Source: Allobosea thiooxidans (GTDB taxonomy: Bacteria; Pseudomonadota; Alphaproteobacteria; Rhizobiales; Beijerinckiaceae). Taken from it: 64,000 nt of DNA. The notes beneath the pieces were generated by a model that searched no databases, was not told the origin of the DNA, and was given only the letters and a program-made list of their open reading frames with translations. The DNA is taken from the NCBI RefSeq assembly GCF_900168195.1, contig NZ_FUYX01000002.1:503501-567500 (forward strand), written 5' to 3'. The translations under genes and the position numbers were made by a program. Below are positions 59,478-64,000 of this stretch, one piece after another (within the stretch, counting starts at the first letter, position 1; each line of letters starts with the position of its first letter).

Positions 59478-60956
59478 CTATTCGGCGACGACCTTGTAGC
59501 GCTGGCCGGGCGTCAGCGCAGCGTTGCGGTCGAGCCCGTTCAGCAGCTGGAAGAGCTCGCCCGGCCGGTCCTGCTCCGGCATGCGCTCGGCCATGCTCGC
59601 GATCGTGTCGTCGGCCTGGGCGGCCACCAGCCGGATCTGCATCGGCCGGACAGACTGCGCTTCCGCCGGGGAGAGGGTGCGGAAGCTGTCCACGATGCTG
59701 CGCATCGGCCGCTCCGGATCGCTGGTGCCGCGGGCGGCGAGGATGAAGCGATAGACGCGCTCGCCGACCTGCACGGCGGCGAGGCGGAAGGTCCAGTCGG
59801 TGCCCTTGCCGTGGGCGATCACCGCCGGCTGACCGCCGATCTCGACCTTCTCGATCCCGGTGGTCTCGACCCCTTCGATCCAGCCCGCCGCGACATAGGA
59901 TTCGAGCGTCTGCCCGGCCTTGAGCGTGACGGAATCGAAGCGCAGCGCCTGGGCGCCGTTGGCGCTGACGCCGATGACCATGTCCTGCGCGGCCTCGAGG
60001 CTGAAGCCCTCGGGCGCGGCGAAGGCGATGCGCAGCGTGCTGTTGAGATAGCGCCGGCCGCGCACGACGCCGTCGCGCGGGTCCTCGCCATAGGGCAGTC
60101 CCTCGATGGCGTTGAGCCAGCGGCCGGAATCGCGCTCGCCAATGCCGGGGGCGGCGATCTGGCGGGCGGCGGCGGTGACGGCGGCGATGCGCTCCGGCGT
60201 CTGCGGATGGCTGGAGAGAATGTCGAGGCGCTTGTCGTCGGCGCTCTGGTTCTGGCCGCTGTTGCGGAAGGCGGTGTTGCGGCCGAGGGTGGCGAGGAAG
60301 CGGCTGGCGCCATAGGGGTCGTAGCCGGCGCGGGCGATGTTGCGCACGCTGATCTGGTCGGCCGTGAGCTCCTGCTGGCGCGAGAAGCGGGCCAGCGAGA
60401 GCTTCGAGCCGGCGCGCACCGCCGCGCCCCGCGAGGGGTCCTTCAGGACCTGCGAGACGACCTGGGAGACCAGGGCGGATTCGGCCTCCTTCTCGGCGCG
60501 CTCGACCGCGTGCCGGGCGGTGACATGGGCGATCTCATGCGCCAGCACCGATGCGATCTCGGAGGTGTCGTTGGCGAGGACGAGCAGGCCGCGCGTGACA
60601 TAGAGCCGGCCGTTGGGCAGGGCGAAGGCATTGACCACGGGCGAGTTCAGGATGGTGATCTCGTAATGGCCGATCTGGCCGTCCCCGGCCTTCGCCAGGC
60701 GCTGCACCACCTCGTCCAGCGCGGCGCGGGCGCGGGGCGCCCGGTACTCGCCGCCGAAAGCGGCGAGGAGGCGCTGATGCTCCTGATCGGTCGCGCGCTG
60801 GGCCGTGCCGATGCGGGGCGCGATCTCGTCGCTGGTGCCGGCGGGCAGCAGCGGGCTCTGCTCGCCGAGACAACCGACGAGCAGGAGGCCCGGCAACAGC
60901 ACCGCCGCCAGCCGCTTCGAATGTCGCGAAAGCGATCCTCGCCAGGATTCCAGCAT
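59478..60956 (-). CDS. M48-family metalloprotease lipoprotein (BepA-like)
   Basis: A 492-residue periplasmic protease with a lipobox LLVGC (Cys29). The zinc motif is HEIAH (140-144), with the third ligand in RQQELTADQIS. Residues from about 420 form a LysM-like end (ALTPGQRYKVVAE). BepA-type proteases remove faulty outer-membrane proteins. It follows the nuclease-like gene after four bases, so the pair is one operon. Confidence 0.9.
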   Translation of the reverse strand: MLESWRGSLSRHSKRLAAVLLPGLLLVGCLGEQSPLLPAGTSDEIAPRIGTAQRATDQEHQRLLAAFGGEYRAPRARAALDEVVQRLAKAGDGQIGHYEITILNSPVVNAFALPNGRLYVTRGLLVLANDTSEIASVLAHEIAHVTARHAVERAEKEAESALVSQVVSQVLKDPSRGAAVRAGSKLSLARFSRQQELTADQISVRNIARAGYDPYGASRFLATLGRNTAFRNSGQNQSADDKRLDILSSHPQTPERIAAVTAAARQIAAPGIGERDSGRWLNAIEGLPYGEDPRDGVVRGRRYLNSTLRIAFAAPEGFSLEAAQDMVIGVSANGAQALRFDSVTLKAGQTLESYVAAGWIEGVETTGIEKVEIGGQPAVIAHGKGTDWTFRLAAVQVGERVYRFILAARGTSDPERPMRSIVDSFRTLSPAEAQSVRPMQIRLVAAQADDTIASMAERMPEQDRPGELFQLLNGLDRNAALTPGQRYKVVAE

Positions 60957-60960
60957 GTCC

Positions 60961-61734
60961 TCAGTCGATCAGTTCCAGCGCCGCCCGTGATCCGGCCTCC
61001 AGCAGGAGGCCATCGCGCCCGGAAAGAATACCATAGGCGCGCAGGCGTTTACCGCCCAGGCTGCCCGCGGTCCAGCCGGCGCTCTGCAATTCCCGCCACA
61101 AGCGGCGCGGGATGACGATCGAAGCGGCCTCCTTCGGGCGGCGCGAGAAGTTCAGATAGGTCCGCTGGGCGCGCTCGCCGACCGAGGCGATCCGACCTTC
61201 CAGCATGACGTAGCGCCCCTCCTGCGCCTTGACGGCGGCGAGATCATGGCCGTCGACGGCCGACGGCGGGACAGCTTGACGGCGGTTCGTTACCGATGTG
61301 TGAACGGCGGCTGCGCCGGGCGGGCAGGGCTGCAAGCCCGGTTCCGGCAGCGGCAGGGCAGCGCCGCTGCGACCGAGCAACTGGGCCAGCTCCCGCCGAT
61401 CTCCGCCGGAAGCCTCGGGTGGGATGAAGAGACGCGCCGGAAAGCGACCCCAGCGGTCCTGCTCGCCGCGCAGCTCCAGTTCCAGCGCACTGCCGAGAAA
61501 CGGTTGCAGCCCGGCGGCGAAGCGCGCGGCTTCCTCGGCGTCCTGGCGTGGGGCGAGGCCGAGCAGGCGGATAGTCCGCCCGTCGGCGAGGACGAGATCG
61601 CCGGCAGCGTCGATGCGTGCGAGCCTGGCAGGGGTAGTTTCCACGGCGGGGCCGGGACAGTCCGCACCGGCCCGCCCGGGCAGGGCGGGAAGGATCGCGA
61701 AGGCGACGAGGACAAGAAGGGACTTCACCCGCAT
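60961..61734 (-). CDS. Secreted staphylococcal-nuclease-fold protein
   Basis: A 257-residue exported protein. After a signal peptide (SLLVLVAFAILPALPGRAGA) the region RLARIDAAGDLVLADGRTIRLLGLAPRQD is the OB/SNase start, followed by LRGEQDRWGRFPARLF. A second domain (about 170-255) is GRYVMLEGRIASVGERAQRTYLNFS. Key SNase residues are only partly kept, so catalysis is uncertain. It shares an operon with the M48 gene. Confidence 0.75.
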   Translation of the reverse strand: MRVKSLLVLVAFAILPALPGRAGADCPGPAVETTPARLARIDAAGDLVLADGRTIRLLGLAPRQDAEEAARFAAGLQPFLGSALELELRGEQDRWGRFPARLFIPPEASGGDRRELAQLLGRSGAALPLPEPGLQPCPPGAAAVHTSVTNRRQAVPPSAVDGHDLAAVKAQEGRYVMLEGRIASVGERAQRTYLNFSRRPKEAASIVIPRRLWRELQSAGWTAGSLGGKRLRAYGILSGRDGLLLEAGSRAALELID

Positions 61735-61762
61735 CGCGATTATGCTACACGGGTTTGCGTGC

Positions 61763-61839
<77 letters not shown>

Positions 61840-61939
61840 TTGCCCACTCCAGCCCGCATTCGATAACGCCGCCGCGAGCGGCCTCGATTGTCGCGGCGGA
61901 CGGATTCCCCTTTCCGATCCGATGTTCTAAGCACGGGGC

Positions 61940-62527
61940 ATGGAGACCGCCTCGGCGCACGAACTCTTCACCCATGTCCGGATCGTGATGGGCATGGTCA
62001 TCGGCCTCGGCATCACCCGGATGCTGACCGGGCTCGCTGGCTTCATCCAGCATCCCGGCCGCCAGCGCGTCTCGCTGCTCCACATGCTCTGGGTCGGCTC
62101 GATCCTGCTGGAGCTCGTGCTGTTCTGGTGGTGGGAGTTCGGGCTCTCGCGGATGCCGGCCTGGAGCTTCGGCATCTACCTGTTCCTGATCGGCTACGCG
62201 GTCGTGCTCTACCTGCTGTCAGCGCTGCTGTTCCCCGAGAGCATCTCAGAATATGCCGGCTACGAGGATTTCTTCATCCGGCGGCGGCGCTGGTTCTTCG
62301 GGCTGATGGCGGCGGCCTTCGTGCTCGACGTGGTCGACACGCTGATCAAAGGCGAAGCGCACTGGAACCAGCTCAGCGCGGATTACCTGGTCCAGGTGCC
62401 GCTGGGGCTGACGCTCTGCCTGATCGCCTCGATCTTTGCCGGCCGTGGCGTCCAGATCGCCATGGCGGCCGTGCATCTGGCCTACCAGCTCTACTGGATC
62501 GGGCGCGTCGTCTACACCATGCAGTGA
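61940..62527 (+). CDS. Integral membrane protein of unknown function
   Basis: A 195-residue protein with about five or six transmembrane helices (VIGLGITRMLTGLAGFI, LLHMLWVGSILLELVLFWWW, FGIYLFLIGYAVVLYLLSALLF, FGLMAAAFVLDVV, PLGLTLCLIASIFAG). I do not recognise the family; similar short proteins are listed as hypothetical. Starts at the ATG 61940 and is convergent with rppH. Confidence 0.8.
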   Translation: METASAHELFTHVRIVMGMVIGLGITRMLTGLAGFIQHPGRQRVSLLHMLWVGSILLELVLFWWWEFGLSRMPAWSFGIYLFLIGYAVVLYLLSALLFPESISEYAGYEDFFIRRRRWFFGLMAAAFVLDVVDTLIKGEAHWNQLSADYLVQVPLGLTLCLIASIFAGRGVQIAMAAVHLAYQLYWIGRVVYTMQ

Positions 62528-62544
62528 CGACAGCAGCCGGCCGG

Positions 62545-63057
62545 TCAGCCCCGCGTCGCGAAGGGGGCGAAATGCCGGACGACCTGGTGGTAGACGCCTT
62601 GCTTGAAGGGGATGATCAGGCCGGGGGTCTCGTCGAGCGGCGCCCAGCGCCAGGCGTCGAACTCGGCCTTGTGCCCGCCCGCCGGGGTCAGAATGTTGAT
62701 CTCGTCCTCGGCGCCGACGAACCGGAAGGCGAACCATTTCTGTGCCTGGCCGCGCCAGCGGCCCTTCCAGGCTTCCTTGCCGATGTCGGCAGGCAGGTCG
62801 TAGCTCAGCCAGCCCGGCGCCTCGGCGAGGAGCTCGACCGAGGTGACGTTGGTTTCCTCGGCGAGCTCGCGACGGGCGGCCTCGAGCGGCGTCTCGCCCT
62901 TGTCGATTCCGCCTTGCGGCATCTGCCAGGCATAGCCCGGCGCGACATGCTCGCGCTGGCTCTTATTGGCGCGCCGGCCGACAAAGACGAGCCCTTGCGC
63001 ATTGAACAGGGCGAGCCCGACGCAGGGCCGGTAGCCTTCGGGTGCGGTCTCGGTCAT
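62545..63057 (-). CDS. rppH: RNA pyrophosphohydrolase
   Basis: A 170-residue Nudix enzyme that removes pyrophosphate from mRNA 5' ends to start decay. The Nudix box spans about 49-71 (G49-G50, E55, R63-E-L, E67-E68). QGGIDKGETP and WKGRWRGQAQKWFAFRF are RppH marks. The ATG overlaps the stop of the upstream gene (ATGA). Confidence 0.95.
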   Translation of the reverse strand: MTETAPEGYRPCVGLALFNAQGLVFVGRRANKSQREHVAPGYAWQMPQGGIDKGETPLEAARRELAEETNVTSVELLAEAPGWLSYDLPADIGKEAWKGRWRGQAQKWFAFRFVGAEDEINILTPAGGHKAEFDAWRWAPLDETPGLIIPFKQGVYHQVVRHFAPFATRG

Positions 63058-64000
63058 CGCTGCGATCCGGCGGATAGGGATCCGGTGGAAACGGATCCGG
63101 TCGTCTTGGGGTTCCGGAAGCCGCGGGCGGCGCTGACCGGAACCAGCGCGATCTTCCTGGCCTCGAGCGACTGGGCCCAGCGGCTGATCCGCTCGATCGA
63201 GACCGGCAGGGCGCTGGCCGCCGCGACCACGACGCCCTGGTCGCGCGCCAGGGTCTCCAGTGCGGCCAGCTCCTTGTCGATCGCATCGGCGCGGGCGACG
63301 GCGTCGATGACGCGGTCGACCTTCACTGCGGGGATCTGGGCGCGCGTGGCGGCGCCGGCAAGCAGGCTGCGCGGCGAGGAGCCGTCATCGACCACCATCA
63401 GGCCGCGGCCGGCGAATTCGCGCAGGATCGGAGAGAGGGCGACTTCATCGGAGGTAAGCCTTCCGCCCAGGAAATTGACGATGCCGACATAGCCGGTGAA
63501 GCGGCCGAGCGACCAATGCAGCTTGTCGATATTGTCCTGCGCCTTCGGGCCGGTAAGCAGGGTGTGCGGGCCGGGGTCGTTGTCGGGATAGTCGAACGGC
63601 TCCATCGGGAGCTGCAGGAAGACCTCGTGGCCTTCGCCGCGAGCCCGCTGGACGGTGCGCTCGAGCTCGTTGCCATAGGGGGCGAAAGCCAGCGAGACCG
63701 GCCCAGGCAGCTTTGCGATGGCGTCGGCCGTGCCGCTCTGGCTGATGCCGAGCCCACCGATCAGCAAGGCGATGCGGCCGGCCGGCTTCGTCGCCGGCTC
63801 CGCCCCGAGCGGGCGGGCATAGATCTTGGCCGGGGCCGCACCGTCCGGCCCGAGCTTGGGCAGCAGGCCGTAGCGGCTGCGCTCGACTAGGCGGTTGTCG
63901 GGGGCCGGCGCCAGCCGGATCGCGCCCGCAGCATCGGGAACAGTGATGACGATGGCACCCGGCGCGTCCTCGCCCGCGCGCACGACGGTGACACCCGCGC
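63054..64000 (-). CDS. Divergent polysaccharide deacetylase family protein (YibQ-like), 5' part outside window
   Basis: The frame runs in from the right edge; about 315 residues are visible. ALLIGGLGISQSGTADAIAKLPGPVSLAFAPYG (shown by parts ALLIGGLGIS and VSLAFAPYG), VFLQLPMEPFDYP, GRFTGYVGIVNFLGGRLTSD and LMVVDDGSSPRSLL mark the DUF610/YibQ deacetylase-like fold. The N-terminus probably has a signal or membrane anchor outside the window. It is co-translated with rppH downstream. The usual active-site metal ligands are only partly visible. Confidence 0.85.
   Translation of the reverse strand, partial: AGVTVVRAGEDAPGAIVITVPDAAGAIRLAPAPDNRLVERSRYGLLPKLGPDGAAPAKIYARPLGAEPATKPAGRIALLIGGLGISQSGTADAIAKLPGPVSLAFAPYGNELERTVQRARGEGHEVFLQLPMEPFDYPDNDPGPHTLLTGPKAQDNIDKLHWSLGRFTGYVGIVNFLGGRLTSDEVALSPILREFAGRGLMVVDDGSSPRSLLAGAATRAQIPAVKVDRVIDAVARADAIDKELAALETLARDQGVVVAAASALPVSIERISRWAQSLEARKIALVPVSAARGFRNPKTTGSVSTGSLSAGSQR

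Overview
The window is high-GC DNA with dense, short-spaced genes. It reads as a chromosome segment of an alphaproteobacterium of the Hyphomicrobiales, probably close to Bosea. This placement is inferred from family recognition (GapR/DUF2312, DUF1036, CarD, the SUV3-like helicase - S4 - FdxA - CarD block, DUF882, near-consensus CtrA boxes); no database search was possible.

The left part, about 1-29,000, looks accessory and metabolic. Bases 1-6,900 hold an aldehyde dehydrogenase (cut by the window edge), a GntR regulator, and a small-molecule kinase next to a class-III PLP enzyme, a pair that fits a phosphorylate-then-eliminate route for a hydroxylated amine. On the other strand a DadA-type FAD dehydrogenase lies behind a clear tandem glycine riboswitch. 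Bases 7,026-13,400 are a complete five-gene peptide-type ABC importer operon followed by a LysR gene. Then come an amidase remnant, a LysR gene, and a divergent six-gene run (15,060-21,443): an AMP-forming ligase, an amidohydrolase-fold protein lacking most of its metal ligands, and a PotD/A/B/C-type importer. Two divergent AraC-family genes precede a large type V autotransporter with about ten passenger repeats.

A tRNA-Arg(ACG) at 29,517-29,593 marks a change of character. To its right lie mostly housekeeping genes: hisE, rpmJ, pyk, glycerate kinase, gapR, an acyl-CoA dehydrogenase with a TetR regulator, azoR with a LysR regulator, a GST, two cell-wall enzymes (DUF882/M15 and L,D-transpeptidase), an NtrC-like regulator, oligoendopeptidase F, a beta-barrel outer-membrane protein, arabinose-5-phosphate isomerase, a MerR regulator, the helicase/S4/fdxA/carD block, a dienelactone hydrolase-like protein, an M48 lipoprotein protease, tRNA-Arg(CCT), rppH and a YibQ-type deacetylase-like protein. 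Large nested palindromes (GTCATCCCGGG-type and CGTCATTGCGAG-type) occupy many intergenic gaps from 31.6 kb rightward. None was seen left of that point, which supports a different history for the left part.

No CRISPR array, integrase, transposase or prophage was seen. The points most worth a second look are the glycine-riboswitch-controlled dehydrogenase, the kinase/PLP-lyase module, the ligand-poor amidohydrolase inside a ligase-transporter operon, the nested palindromes, and several readable operators (TetR, MerR, LysR, CtrA).
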